This document shows positions 17,074 to 25,763 of a DNA stretch of 64,000 nt, piece after piece. The notes under the pieces are model-generated. The model saw only the letters and a program-made list of their open reading frames with translations, made no database searches and was not told the DNA's origin. Both the position numbers and the translations under genes were made by a program. This DNA comes from Clostridia bacterium (lineage in GTDB: Bacteria; Bacillota; Clostridia; Oscillospirales; CAG-272): the NCBI GenBank assembly GCA_017536475.1, contig JAFXHH010000013.1, positions 62,001 through 126,000 on the forward strand. Direction: 5' to 3'. Within the stretch, counting starts at the first letter, position 1; each line of letters opens with the position of its first letter.

Positions 17074-20040
17074 ATGTCAAAAAACAATCTTAACACAAGC
17101 GTCGAAAACTCGACGATCAAAAAGATCAAAAAGCGTTCCGCGCTGAAAAAGCAACGCTTGGCAATAATCTTTATGGTTATTGCCGTGGCGCTGCTGGTTC
17201 TGACGCTCATCGCCGTAAATTATTTGGTCGATATATATACTTATCCCGACGTAGACGGAACGAAGTATTATATCAAAAAATTCGACGGAGAATATATGCT
17301 TTGCAACAAAAGCGGCGAGGTTCTGGACCGAAACCAAGAGGGATACTATCAGACCGACGCAGGAACGCAGGTGAAAATAGATGCAAAGACGGGAGAATAC
17401 TCGGTATACGCCGTCGTCGACGTGTCGGGAACCGAGGAGGTCGGATACGCTCAATACGTTCTGATGTTCCCGCAGTGGACGTACGACGCATCCTCCACTA
17501 AAGACAAATCAAAGATCATAAGTTCGATCGAGGTCCACAATCAGTACGGCACGTATACCTTCAAAAGACCGAATGAAAAGAGCAACGTTTTTGAAATAGT
17601 CGGAAACGAGGACGCTCCTTACGACGTCAATAAATTCGCATATCTTTCGTCGGCCTGCGGATACACTCTTTCGACGATGCGGCTTGAAGCCCCTCTCACT
17701 CTTGAGGACGGCTCGACAGATCTTGCGGAATACGGTTTGACCGCCGAAACAAGAGTTGACGAAGAAACGGGAGAGGAGTATGAATATGCTCCCGCATGGT
17801 TCGTTATAACCAATATGAAGGGTGTCAGCCATAAGGTCATCATCGGTGACGCCACCGTGGACGGCTCGGGATACTACGCGTTGTACGAGGGAAGAGAAAC
17901 CATATACGTTCTTACCTCATACGGCCTTGAGGACACGGTGCTGCAGAGCATAGAGTCAATGATAACACCCACTATCGTGTATCCTATGGGACTGAATACG
18001 CATTTTGATGTTTCAGACTTCATTATATATCAGAACATTGATCACGAAGCGATCCAGCTCGGACTTGAGGCTATATACGGCACCGACGTGGACAATATGG
18101 GCGATATAGACGTCAAGGAATTCTGGAAAAATTATATCTCGTTGATGCACTCCAACAGCTCCTTGGCTTGCCATTTCTCCTACGTACCTCTCAAAGAGAG
18201 AGTGGGAATGTATCAGTATCTGCCATACGTTTCAGAGCTCAAATATGCCGAGGGATATTATATAAACAGTGATAATATTTCCAATATGCTGTATAATTTC
18301 TACGACACGGCATTCACGGAAGTAGTAAAGCTGTCGCCCGACAACGACGAGCTCGAAAAATACGGTCTTGCCGACCCGACCTACGTCATTTCGTTCGGTT
18401 ACAACACTACCGACGAAAAGGGCGATCCTATGATCGTACAAAATTTCATTCAAATAAGTGAAAAGACCGACGACGGAATCTATTACGCATATTCGACGCT
18501 TTATGATATGATCGTCGGAATCTCGGAGAGCAGCCTTTATTTTCTTGAGTGGGACGAGATAGAGTGGTACAGCCCCAACTATATCCAGCTTGATATAGGC
18601 CACGTTTCCGAGATCGTTATCGAGTCGCCGAAGCTCAACGTGAATTTCATAATAGAAGATTCTGCGTCGAAATATATGATCTACTCCGAAAGAACAGGGA
18701 ACAAGATCAGCGAGGGCGATAACGTCTACAGCATCGTAAAAAACGCAGACGGCAAATACGTGCTTAAATGCAACGGAAAGGATCTTGTAGCCACATATAC
18801 GGGCGACTATCTGATAACTCCGCTGGTATATACCGCGGGAGTGGCGGAAAACGAAAGGTATCTTTTCGTTGAAACGGGGGATCTTGATATAAACGGAGAT
18901 GGAGAAAACGACGCGACCGCGTACTATTTCTACAACCTTGCATACGATCCCAACAAGGGATACTATCTGTACGCACAGATCTCGATAGCAGATTCCGAGG
19001 GCAACGTGCTTGCATCCGACACCGTAAAGGGAGAATCGTATCTGCAGACCGATTTCTTCATTACCAAAACCGGCTATTTGTATCTGACCTCCAAGACCTC
19101 TCACGTAGGACAGGAACTAGAGAAAAAATACGCAGCCTATAACAGAGGAAGTTGGGGAAGTGGAAATCTCTTCGTGACCTCAGACGGAAAATACGTGCTC
19201 ATCAATTCCAAAACGGGAGAATGGAGCGTACTTGACGACCTTTCCAGCGGAATTTATTTCGCTGACAGCAAGACAAGTATGTTGGCTCAGAGCGCGGTCG
19301 AGATCGAAGCGAAATACGGCAGCAATGGAAATTTGACCAGATACCCCGAGACCTACTATCCGCTTAGCGAGAAAAAGCTTCAGTACGATGAGGAAGCAAA
19401 CACGATCCAGGCATACGACAGCAGCAAAAAAGCTTGGGTAAAGGCGACCTATAAGGAATGCACCATCGGCGTTTGGAGCACAGGAGCTTACTATGTGACC
19501 GAGGGCGGCAATATTCTTGTCGTAAATGAGGAAACGGGAAGCTGGGGCGTTGTCACCTTGGCATCCAACGAGACTTACGTTGCTAAGATCATTGCTAACG
19601 GAAAGCTGCTTGACTATAACATCAACGCGACCAATTCGGCAGGAAAAGAAGTAGTGTATTCCGCTATGAAAAACTTCCAGCAGGTTTACGGTTCTTTGCT
19701 TTATGCATCTCTCGAGGGCATGGCGGAGCTTAGCGAGGAGGAAATGGCGGCGTTCCGCGCCTTAGACGATTCCAAGTGTCAGGCAGTGATCACCATATAC
19801 GGCAAGGACCTTTACGGAAACGAAAAAAACACCGTATACAGATTCTATCAGTACACCGAAAGAAAGTCTTATATTACGATCGAGTCAATATCCTACGATG
19901 AGGAAAGCGGAGAATACGTATCGGATTCCGAAAAAGCATACGGAAGCTTTTACGTGCTCAGGAGCTATATTGATAAGATAATTTCCGATGCAGAAAGAGT
20001 CTTGAACGGAGAAGAGGTCACTTCCATCTCTAAATATTAA
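17074..20040 (+). CDS. Large DUF4340 domain membrane-anchored protein
   Basis: The 988-residue protein has a basic N-terminus (KKIKKRSALKKQR), one membrane helix at about residues 29-50 and a very long outer region rich in Tyr, Glu and Asp. DUF4340 elements are seen around residues 180-300 (FAYLSSACGYTLSTMRLE, then LAEYGLTA, then KVIIGDATVDGSGYYALYEG). DUF4340 proteins usually end the GldA-F-G operon but are mostly 300-500 residues, so this one is about twice the usual size. It contains a recurring motif of the form KTGE(Y/W)SV near residues 107, 708 and 826 that suggests repeated beta units. It probably completes the transporter complex on the outer face; its exact role is unknown. Confidence 0.75.
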   Translation: MSKNNLNTSVENSTIKKIKKRSALKKQRLAIIFMVIAVALLVLTLIAVNYLVDIYTYPDVDGTKYYIKKFDGEYMLCNKSGEVLDRNQEGYYQTDAGTQVKIDAKTGEYSVYAVVDVSGTEEVGYAQYVLMFPQWTYDASSTKDKSKIISSIEVHNQYGTYTFKRPNEKSNVFEIVGNEDAPYDVNKFAYLSSACGYTLSTMRLEAPLTLEDGSTDLAEYGLTAETRVDEETGEEYEYAPAWFVITNMKGVSHKVIIGDATVDGSGYYALYEGRETIYVLTSYGLEDTVLQSIESMITPTIVYPMGLNTHFDVSDFIIYQNIDHEAIQLGLEAIYGTDVDNMGDIDVKEFWKNYISLMHSNSSLACHFSYVPLKERVGMYQYLPYVSELKYAEGYYINSDNISNMLYNFYDTAFTEVVKLSPDNDELEKYGLADPTYVISFGYNTTDEKGDPMIVQNFIQISEKTDDGIYYAYSTLYDMIVGISESSLYFLEWDEIEWYSPNYIQLDIGHVSEIVIESPKLNVNFIIEDSASKYMIYSERTGNKISEGDNVYSIVKNADGKYVLKCNGKDLVATYTGDYLITPLVYTAGVAENERYLFVETGDLDINGDGENDATAYYFYNLAYDPNKGYYLYAQISIADSEGNVLASDTVKGESYLQTDFFITKTGYLYLTSKTSHVGQELEKKYAAYNRGSWGSGNLFVTSDGKYVLINSKTGEWSVLDDLSSGIYFADSKTSMLAQSAVEIEAKYGSNGNLTRYPETYYPLSEKKLQYDEEANTIQAYDSSKKAWVKATYKECTIGVWSTGAYYVTEGGNILVVNEETGSWGVVTLASNETYVAKIIANGKLLDYNINATNSAGKEVVYSAMKNFQQVYGSLLYASLEGMAELSEEEMAAFRALDDSKCQAVITIYGKDLYGNEKNTVYRFYQYTERKSYITIESISYDEESGEYVSDSEKAYGSFYVLRSYIDKIISDAERVLNGEEVTSISKY

Positions 20041-20055
20041 TTAAAAGCTATGAAA

Positions 20056-20083
20056 ACAAGGCGGTCGTTGCCGACCGCCTTGT
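20056..20083 (+). terminator. Hairpin terminator after the Gld-type operon
   Basis: A perfect 12-bp stem (ACAAGGCGGTCG with CGACCGCCTTGT, loop TTGC) starts 16 bp after the stop codon. The downstream T-run is displaced (TCCTATAATGCATTTTTT), so termination may be partial. Confidence 0.6.
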
Positions 20084-20183
20084 CCTATAATGCATTTTTT
20101 GAAATCTACACGATCTGGAATGACGCATCTTTATTTCTATTGTGTTAACAAAATAATAATTTTATGAATTTTCAAAATAAGTG

Positions 20184-20212
20184 TTGACAAGCCAAAGGGA
20201 TTGTGGTATAAT
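20184..20212 (+). promoter_or_regulatory. Consensus promoter of the tRNA-Met/tRNA-Glu unit
   Basis: TTGACA (20184-20189) and TATAAT (20207-20212) are spaced 17 bp, a perfect housekeeping promoter 32 bp upstream of tRNA-Met, as expected for stable RNA. Confidence 0.9.
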
Positions 20213-20243
20213 ATCTAAGCGTTCGCAAACGAACGGCAAATAT

Positions 20244-20320
20244 GGCGGGATAGCTCAGTTGGCTAGAGCAACCGGTTCATACCCGGTAGGTCATGGGTTC
20301 AAGTCCAATTCCCGCTACCA
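20244..20320 (+). tRNA. tRNA-Met (CAT), elongator type
   Basis: A 77-nt cloverleaf with encoded CCA. Acceptor GGCGGGA pairs with TCCCGCT (first pair G-U). The D-arm carries AGCTCAGTTGGCTAGAGC. Anticodon stem ACCGG/CCGGT holds loop TTCATAC with CAT at 20278-20280. The T-arm carries GGTTCAAGTCC. The three G-C pairs next to the anticodon that mark the initiator are absent, so it is an elongator tRNA-Met, or less likely tRNA-Ile2 with modified C34. Confidence 0.92.
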
Positions 20321-20357
20321 TTTTTTTAAAATTCCATCGCAATCGCGGTGGAATAAC

Positions 20358-20432
20358 GGCCCGTTGGTCAAGCGGTTAAGACACGGCCCTTTCACGGCTG
20401 TAACATGGGTTCGATTCCCGTACGGGTCACCA
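20358..20432 (+). tRNA. tRNA-Glu (TTC)
   Basis: A 75-nt cloverleaf with encoded CCA. Acceptor GGCCCGT pairs with ACGGGTC (one G-U). Anticodon stem CGGCC/GGCTG holds loop CTTTCAC with TTC at 20391-20393. The T-loop is TTCGATT. It is co-transcribed with the tRNA-Met 37 bp upstream. Its 3' acceptor strand and CCA also form one arm of a 30-bp hairpin that continues downstream. Confidence 0.95.
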
Positions 20433-20486
20433 AAAAAGGAAACGTCCGAACAGAAAGTTCGGACGTTTCCTTTTTTGGTGACCCGT
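20422..20486 (+). terminator. 30-bp perfect hairpin that incorporates the tRNA-Glu 3' end and acts as terminator
   Basis: The left arm 20422-20451 and right arm 20457-20486 are exact reverse complements with a 5-base loop AGAAA. The inner part (AAGGAAACGTCCGAAC and its partner, closed by TTTTTT) is a classical terminator. The outer part pairs tRNA-Glu ACGGGTCACC with GGTGACCCGT beyond the T-run, so the palindrome reaches back into the mature tRNA. Confidence 0.88.
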
Positions 20487-20494
20487 GGCGATAT

Positions 20495-20727
20495 CAATCG
20501 AATCCATCGCCACAAATTGCTTGCAATTTGTGTGCAAAGGTTCAGATTCCCGTACGGGTCTTTTTGCTTTCCATGCAGATTCAATCTAACTCTAATCGCC
20601 AAAATTTGCTTGCAATTTGTGTGCAAAGGTTCCTGTTTCGCAAAGCGAAACGATTCTTACGTTCGCTATCGCTCACTCACCGAGTTTTGCTACGCAAAGC
20701 CTCGCCGTGCGGGTCTTTTTTTCAAGA
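20495..20727 (+). repeat. Tandem tRNA-Glu-derived repeats downstream of the tRNA
   Basis: Two near-identical segments (20514-20543 and 20602-20632) share TTGCTTGCAATTTGTGTG and then CAAAGGTTC. The first continues as GATTCCCGTACGGGTC (20545-20560), identical to the tRNA-Glu 3' end, then TTTTT. The second ends, after an insertion with a small hairpin GTTTCGC-AAA-GCGAAAC (20636-20652), in GTGCGGGTCTTTTTTT. These look like decayed copies of the tRNA-Glu tail with its terminator. No gene is seen here. Confidence 0.7.
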
Positions 20728-20775
20728 TCTCGATACTCGAATAAAGAACTTTTCATCCTCTTGGTTATAATAAAC

Positions 20776-20799
20776 AACTCCGCCGAGTAGTCGGCGGAG
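20776..20799 (-). terminator. Terminator downstream of pepF
   Basis: Stem CTCCGCCGA (20778-20786) with TCGGCGGAG (20791-20799); on the minus strand it is followed by TTGTTTATTAT. It lies 24 bp after the pepF stop. Confidence 0.65.
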
Positions 20800-20823
20800 C
20801 TTTCTGCTTTTATACGCTATATC

Positions 20824-22584
20824 TTATTTGCTTGTTTCAGCAATAAATTCATCGATCTTATCAGCTATCACCTGAAGACTCTTTCTCCAGAATTCAGGCT
20901 TTGTCAGATCTATTCCCGCGATGTTTGCAACGTTCTCAACCGTATCTACCGTGGTAGCCTTAAGCAGAGCGCGGTATTTGGGCAGGAACGCCTCTCCCTC
21001 CTCGAGATATTTCGCGTAAAGCCCGCGAGAGAAAAGGCCGCCAAACGCATAGGGGAAGTTATAATAACTGAGTCCCGCGCTGTAGTAGTGGCTCTTACAG
21101 CACCACATATACGGGTGGAGATATTCAGGGTCAAGTGCGTCGCCAAACGACTCCTTCTGCGCGTTTATCATAATATTTTCAAGGTCTTTTGCGAACATAA
21201 AGGTGTTCTTGCGGCGACGAATGACCTCGTCTTCAAAGAGGAAGCGCGAATATATGTCAACTATGATCTGCGTGCAATCCTGGATCTGACTCTCAATAAG
21301 CTGTATTTTTTCTTCGCCCGAGGATTTTGCTATAGCATCGTTAACGATTATAAGCTCGTTGAAATTGGAAGCAGTCTCGGCAACGGGCATAGTATATCCC
21401 GTATTGAGAGGACGGTGATCCTGTATCATCATTCCGTGATAAGCGTGACCGAGCTCGTGGGCAAGAGTAACCACCGAGCCAAAGCTGCCCGAAAAATTGG
21501 TCAGAACTCGGCTCTGCTTGAGGAAGGGAAGATTTGAGCAGAATGCACCGCCAACCTTACCGGGACGTGAATAGAAGTCTATCCACTCGTTCTTGAACGC
21601 CTCGTCTACCATCTCTGCAAGATCGGGAGCAAAGCTTTCGAAGTGCTCGACAAGATATTTATGCGCCTCTTCTGCCGTAAAGACCTTTTCTCCCGCATTG
21701 CCCATAGGCGCCAAAATCTCGTACCAGGGCAGTCCGTTCTCATAGCCGAGCAAAGTCGCCTTGTGCTTGAGATACTGACGGAACTTGGGAAGATACTCGC
21801 GCATAGCTTCAAGCATTGCGTCAAGCGTTGCTCTCTGCATTCTCGAATGCTCGAGAGTCATATCGAGAGGACTTGCATATCCGCGAAGCTCCGCCTCGGT
21901 GTTGACCTGAGCCTTTATGCTGTTGAGTGCGAATGCGACGGAATCCTTGTATTTACTGTAGCAGGCAAGTTCTGCTTCATAAGCAGCTTTTCTTTCGGCG
22001 GCATCGTTGCTCTCCGCAAGACCGCGGATAAACGCAAGAGTAGTCTTTTCACCCTTGTAATCCACCTCAACAGTGGCGGTAAGATAAGAGAAAAGATCTC
22101 CCCACGCGCGACCACCGGAAACGTTCATTTTCGCGAACACTGCCTCGGCGTCATCGCTCATATTGTGGGAAACAGATTGTTTTATTTCACCAAAATAAAA
22201 GGAATATTCCGCAAGCACGTCGTCCTTGGCTATAATTTCATTGATATCCTCTATATTGCCCACATATTTTTCAAACATGACGTTTTCCTTTGCCATGCCT
22301 GACATAAGCATCTGAATTTTCGTCTGAGGAACCGAAACCTCCGAGTCGGCGCTGTTCGTCGAACGGCGAAGGCTGAAATATCCACTCAAACGGCGCACGA
22401 GAAGAGAAATCGTTTCTTTCAGATCTATGATCTTGCGAAGTGTGCCGACCGTATCGTCATAGGAAAGCGTGGAAATAACGGATTTATAGTCTGCAACTGC
22501 TCCTTCGAGCTTTTTCATATCGTTCTCGAGCGCAGGGTCATTCATTCCCTTGTAAAAAACGTCAAGTGACCATTCGTTATACAT
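20824..22584 (-). CDS. pepF: Oligoendopeptidase F (M3 family zinc metallopeptidase)
   Basis: A 586-residue cytoplasmic peptidase that cuts short peptides. The zinc site HELGHAYHG (HEXXH) sits in VVTLAHELGHAYHGMM, with the third ligand Glu in the downstream helix (AETASNFNELII). The N-terminal half is the all-helical oligoendopeptidase domain. I placed the start at 22584 because AAAGGAGAA lies seven bases upstream and the protein then begins MYNEWSLDVFYKG; an in-frame ATG 17 codons earlier has a poor leader that overlaps the end of the neighbour gene. It is the last gene of a minus-strand run from mnmE. There is no signal peptide. Confidence 0.92.
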   Translation of the reverse strand: MYNEWSLDVFYKGMNDPALENDMKKLEGAVADYKSVISTLSYDDTVGTLRKIIDLKETISLLVRRLSGYFSLRRSTNSADSEVSVPQTKIQMLMSGMAKENVMFEKYVGNIEDINEIIAKDDVLAEYSFYFGEIKQSVSHNMSDDAEAVFAKMNVSGGRAWGDLFSYLTATVEVDYKGEKTTLAFIRGLAESNDAAERKAAYEAELACYSKYKDSVAFALNSIKAQVNTEAELRGYASPLDMTLEHSRMQRATLDAMLEAMREYLPKFRQYLKHKATLLGYENGLPWYEILAPMGNAGEKVFTAEEAHKYLVEHFESFAPDLAEMVDEAFKNEWIDFYSRPGKVGGAFCSNLPFLKQSRVLTNFSGSFGSVVTLAHELGHAYHGMMIQDHRPLNTGYTMPVAETASNFNELIIVNDAIAKSSGEEKIQLIESQIQDCTQIIVDIYSRFLFEDEVIRRRKNTFMFAKDLENIMINAQKESFGDALDPEYLHPYMWCCKSHYYSAGLSYYNFPYAFGGLFSRGLYAKYLEEGEAFLPKYRALLKATTVDTVENVANIAGIDLTKPEFWRKSLQVIADKIDEFIAETSK

Positions 22585-22618
22585 ATAAATTCTCCTTTTA
22601 TGTAGCTTTGTTTTTTTA

Positions 22619-23380
22619 TCACTGTGCGATCTCAATATACGCCACGTTGACGCAGATTCCCGTCTTTACGTCATATTGAGCGTCGTATATTTCTTTTTCT
22701 CCTGCACCCTCGCCGTATATGACTATCTCATCACCCACAGCATAGTTGCAGATCTCGTCCTGCGAGCAATCGCGGATCATTATCTGATATTTTCCACCGA
22801 CATCGGAGCAAAAGTAATACGTAGTGTATTTGTAGCCCTCCGCGTCAACGAATTTTTCGGTAACGACCAGAGTCATCGTCACGAATTCGTCTTCATAGCG
22901 GTCGGGGTGTCTGTAATAATCCTCAACACTTACAGCCTCGCATTTTGCGATATATTCTTCACGTGATAGGGAGGTGTCGACGGGCTTATCAAAAATATTC
23001 AATATTCCCGAAAGGATAGAAAGACCAAAGGTAGAAAGCAAGAGCCATACGACTCCGATAACGACTACTGTTATTTTCTTTGACCTTTCGTGAGGGCTTG
23101 TAACGAGCAGAATGATACCAATTATCGGCGAAAAGATAAGCGCCAGAATTATACACCACCAGCTGTGATACCACGACACGAAGGTCACTCTTCCCGAGTC
23201 GCCGCGGCGGCGCTTGGGCGGTTTTACCTTTGCTCTGTTTCCCGCGCGCATCTCCTCGGGGCATTCCTTACCGCACAAGGGGCAGTTGTCGCCTGCGAAA
23301 AAGCATCTGCAATCAGGACATTTATTAAGATCGGGTCTGTCGAGCTCACTTGAATCGTGAGCGCCAAGCATACGTCCCAT
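22619..23380 (-). CDS. Zinc-ribbon membrane protein with C-terminal OB-like domain
   Basis: The 253-residue protein starts after AGGAG. Residues 21-40 form a zinc ribbon (CPDC then CPLC). Residues 41-70 are a basic linker (KPPKRRRGDSGR). Two membrane helices follow at about 76-96 and 104-125. The remaining 125 residues (VSVEDYYRHPDRYEDEFVTM, later YAVGDEIVIYGEG) resemble the tRNA_anti-like/OB-fold domain seen in many Firmicute surface or membrane proteins. It lies between ymdB and pepF, with 30-34 bp gaps, so it is likely in the same transcript. Its role is unknown; a ligand-binding or sensing function is only a guess. Confidence 0.6.
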   Translation of the reverse strand: MGRMLGAHDSSELDRPDLNKCPDCRCFFAGDNCPLCGKECPEEMRAGNRAKVKPPKRRRGDSGRVTFVSWYHSWWCIILALIFSPIIGIILLVTSPHERSKKITVVVIGVVWLLLSTFGLSILSGILNIFDKPVDTSLSREEYIAKCEAVSVEDYYRHPDRYEDEFVTMTLVVTEKFVDAEGYKYTTYYFCSDVGGKYQIMIRDCSQDEICNYAVGDEIVIYGEGAGEKEIYDAQYDVKTGICVNVAYIEIAQ

Positions 23381-23410
23381 ATAAAACTCCTCTCAGTGTT
23401 ATACAAAAAA

Positions 23411-24178
23411 TTAAAACCTTATTCTCGAGATCTTCGTCATTTTTTCACCGTCGGTCTCAAAGATCACAGCGTCAGCCTTGATCTCTCCGTCGGCAACGAT
23501 AAATTGAGACGGCATGTGCATTCTCATTTTTCGAAGCACGCGCTCGCTGTCCGTACCGAGAATTCCATTCACGGGGCCTGTCATTCCAAGATCGGTGACG
23601 TACGCCGTGCCGCCCGGAAGGATCTGACCGTCGGCAGTGGCGACGTGAGTGTGCGTGCCGAAGATCATATTGATCTTACCGTCGAAAACGCGAGCCATCG
23701 CGTACTTTTCGGACGTTGCCTCGGCGTGAAAGTCCAGCAGGGAAAGATCGTATTCGCCCTCCTCACGTGCGAGTATGTATTCGACAGCCTCAAAGGGATC
23801 GGCAAGCGGCTCCATAAAAGCCACTCCCTGAACGTTCATACAAAGCAGTCTGTATCCGCAAACGTCGACCGTCGTATAAGAGCAGCCGGGAGCGTTTCCG
23901 GGGTAGTTTGCGGGTCTGATTATCTTGTCTGGATTGTCGTCAAGAAAATTATACAGATCTCGCTTCGACCAGGTGTGATTTCCCATTGTAATTAGATCTA
24001 CACCCGAGTCAAGTATTTTTTGGGCATCGGAGGCGCTAAGGCCGTGTATTTCGGTGGCATTCTCGCCGTTGGCAACGACGAAATCTATGCCAAACTTACG
24101 CCTGATCCCCCACAAATTTTGTTTTAAATGCTCTATCGCCCGAACCCCGACGATATCGCCTATGGCAAGTATTTTCAT
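23411..24178 (-). CDS. ymdB: YmdB-family metallophosphoesterase
   Basis: A 255-residue calcineurin-like phosphoesterase of the TIGR00282/YmdB family. Metal-binding motifs appear in order: GDIVG at the N-terminus, VVANGENA, MGNHTW, DFHAEATSEK and GTHTHVATAD. Bacillus YmdB hydrolyses 2',3'-cyclic nucleotides and influences biofilm and motility decisions; the family is often found next to rny and spoVS, but here it follows mnmE by 24 bp. Length is normal for the family (about 260). Confidence 0.9.
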   Translation of the reverse strand: MKILAIGDIVGVRAIEHLKQNLWGIRRKFGIDFVVANGENATEIHGLSASDAQKILDSGVDLITMGNHTWSKRDLYNFLDDNPDKIIRPANYPGNAPGCSYTTVDVCGYRLLCMNVQGVAFMEPLADPFEAVEYILAREEGEYDLSLLDFHAEATSEKYAMARVFDGKINMIFGTHTHVATADGQILPGGTAYVTDLGMTGPVNGILGTDSERVLRKMRMHMPSQFIVADGEIKADAVIFETDGEKMTKISRIRF

Positions 24179-24202
24179 TTTAAAATCTTTCTATTATTTA
24201 TA

Positions 24203-25594
24203 TTACTTTCCTACGCAAAAATTGGCAAAAATTCGAGAGACGATGTCCTCGGATACCGTTCTTCCGTCAAGCTCGCCGAGAGCAGAGAGAGTGTTTTCGA
24301 TCTCCGCACAGCAGATCTCAAGCGGCAGCTCTGCAGAAATTGCATTGACCGCGATCTCAAGAGCCTCAATAGCCGATCCGACAGATGCAGCCTGACGCGC
24401 GTTTGATATGATAGCGTCGCTGCCCGTGTCGAGATCGTTATCAATATATAGCCGTTCTATCAAAAAAGCAAGCTTGTCAAATCCGTTGCCCGACTCTGCA
24501 GAGACCTGACAAATATGATCAAATTTCGACAAAAGACCGTTAACCTCGGGCAATATTCCAAGATCGCTCTTATTCACTATCGCAACCTTGACTCCACCCA
24601 GCGTTTGCAAATATTCAACAAATTCCGCGTCCTTTTCGTCGGGAATTCGACTTCCGTCAAAGACCGCCAATATAAGCTCCGCAGACTCTGCCGTCTGACG
24701 AGCTCGGTCTATTCCGATCTTTTCGACTGCGTCACCCGATTCTCGAAGGCCTGCGGTGTCGGAAAGACGCAAAATAACTCTGCCAAGCTTTGCGGTCTCT
24801 GTCAACACGTCGCGCGTCGTTCCCTCAATATCGGTGACTATCGCCGCATCTCTGCCGACTATTCTGTTGTAAAGCGAGCTTTTGCCTGCGTTTGTTCTTC
24901 CTAAAATGACCGTGGGTATGCCTCCCATAACGGCTCGTCCCGTGGAATAGGTCTTCGATAGCCTTTTGAGTCTGACAAGATTATCTTTGGCAACCGCCAA
25001 AGCTTCCTCGTGGCTGATGTCGGCAAGATCCTCGTCGGGATAGTCGATATGAGCGTAGATCGCCGCAAGCACGTCGCAAAGCGAGTTGTATATCTCTCCG
25101 ACGGCGCCCGACAAAACGCCCTTCATTCCCGAACGGGCAAGCATTATCTGCTCGTCGGTCTGTGCCTCAAGAAGATCACCGAGCGCCTCCGCGCTTGTAA
25201 GACTCATCTTGCCATTTATAAACGACCGCTTGGTGAACTCACCCGGCATAGCCATTCTTGCTCCCGCCATAAGCAGAGCAGAGAGCACCTTTTGGGTCAC
25301 CAGAACGCCGCCGTGGCAAGAGATCTCGACCGTATCCTCGCCCGTAAACGAATTAGGTGCACGAAAACAGACGGCGATTCCATCGTCTATCTGTACCTTT
25401 TTTTCGTTTGAATTATCGAAAATATAACCGTATACCGACCGTGAGCTCGCTACGGCCTCAAGCGCCTTTCCGCTTTTAGCTTCAAACACCCTTGAAGCAA
25501 CCTTGATAGCGTCCTCTCCCGAAACTCGAAGCACGGCAATGCCGCCCTTGCCGTAAGGCGTGCTGATCGCGGCGATAGTGTCAAGTTGATTCAT
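24203..25594 (-). CDS. mnmE: tRNA modification GTPase MnmE
   Basis: 463 residues. The N-terminal tetrahydrofolate-binding domain begins MNQLDTIAAISTPYGKGGIA. A helical domain follows, with the G domain inserted from about residue 215: GRTNAGKSSLYNRI (G1), DIEGTTRD (G2), DTAG (G3) and NKSD (G4). The C-terminal FCVGK supplies the catalytic Cys of the CxGK motif. With MnmG it modifies U34 of tRNA. The start at 25594 has GGAGAA upstream; an earlier in-frame codon adds 14 atypical residues. It leads a minus-strand run mnmE-ymdB-zinc ribbon-pepF. Confidence 0.95.
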   Translation of the reverse strand: MNQLDTIAAISTPYGKGGIAVLRVSGEDAIKVASRVFEAKSGKALEAVASSRSVYGYIFDNSNEKKVQIDDGIAVCFRAPNSFTGEDTVEISCHGGVLVTQKVLSALLMAGARMAMPGEFTKRSFINGKMSLTSAEALGDLLEAQTDEQIMLARSGMKGVLSGAVGEIYNSLCDVLAAIYAHIDYPDEDLADISHEEALAVAKDNLVRLKRLSKTYSTGRAVMGGIPTVILGRTNAGKSSLYNRIVGRDAAIVTDIEGTTRDVLTETAKLGRVILRLSDTAGLRESGDAVEKIGIDRARQTAESAELILAVFDGSRIPDEKDAEFVEYLQTLGGVKVAIVNKSDLGILPEVNGLLSKFDHICQVSAESGNGFDKLAFLIERLYIDNDLDTGSDAIISNARQAASVGSAIEALEIAVNAISAELPLEICCAEIENTLSALGELDGRTVSEDIVSRIFANFCVGK

Positions 25595-25763
25595 ATAAAT
25601 TCTCCACAAACAGTAGTCGTTGAATTTTACCGACAAGGCAAAATTCGTGCGTGAAGCAGTTTAATTAGTGACCTCACCTTAACGCTGATCTCCATTCCGC
25701 CGCTTGCGGCGGCATCATACGGTCGAAGCGCGTAAAAGGAAGCCTTCCTTGCTCCTCTTAACG

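Noticed and set aside
18232..19104. A 290-codon open frame opposite the DUF4340 gene
   Set aside because: No ribosome binding site; the plus-strand frame is part of a complete operon with normal spacing.
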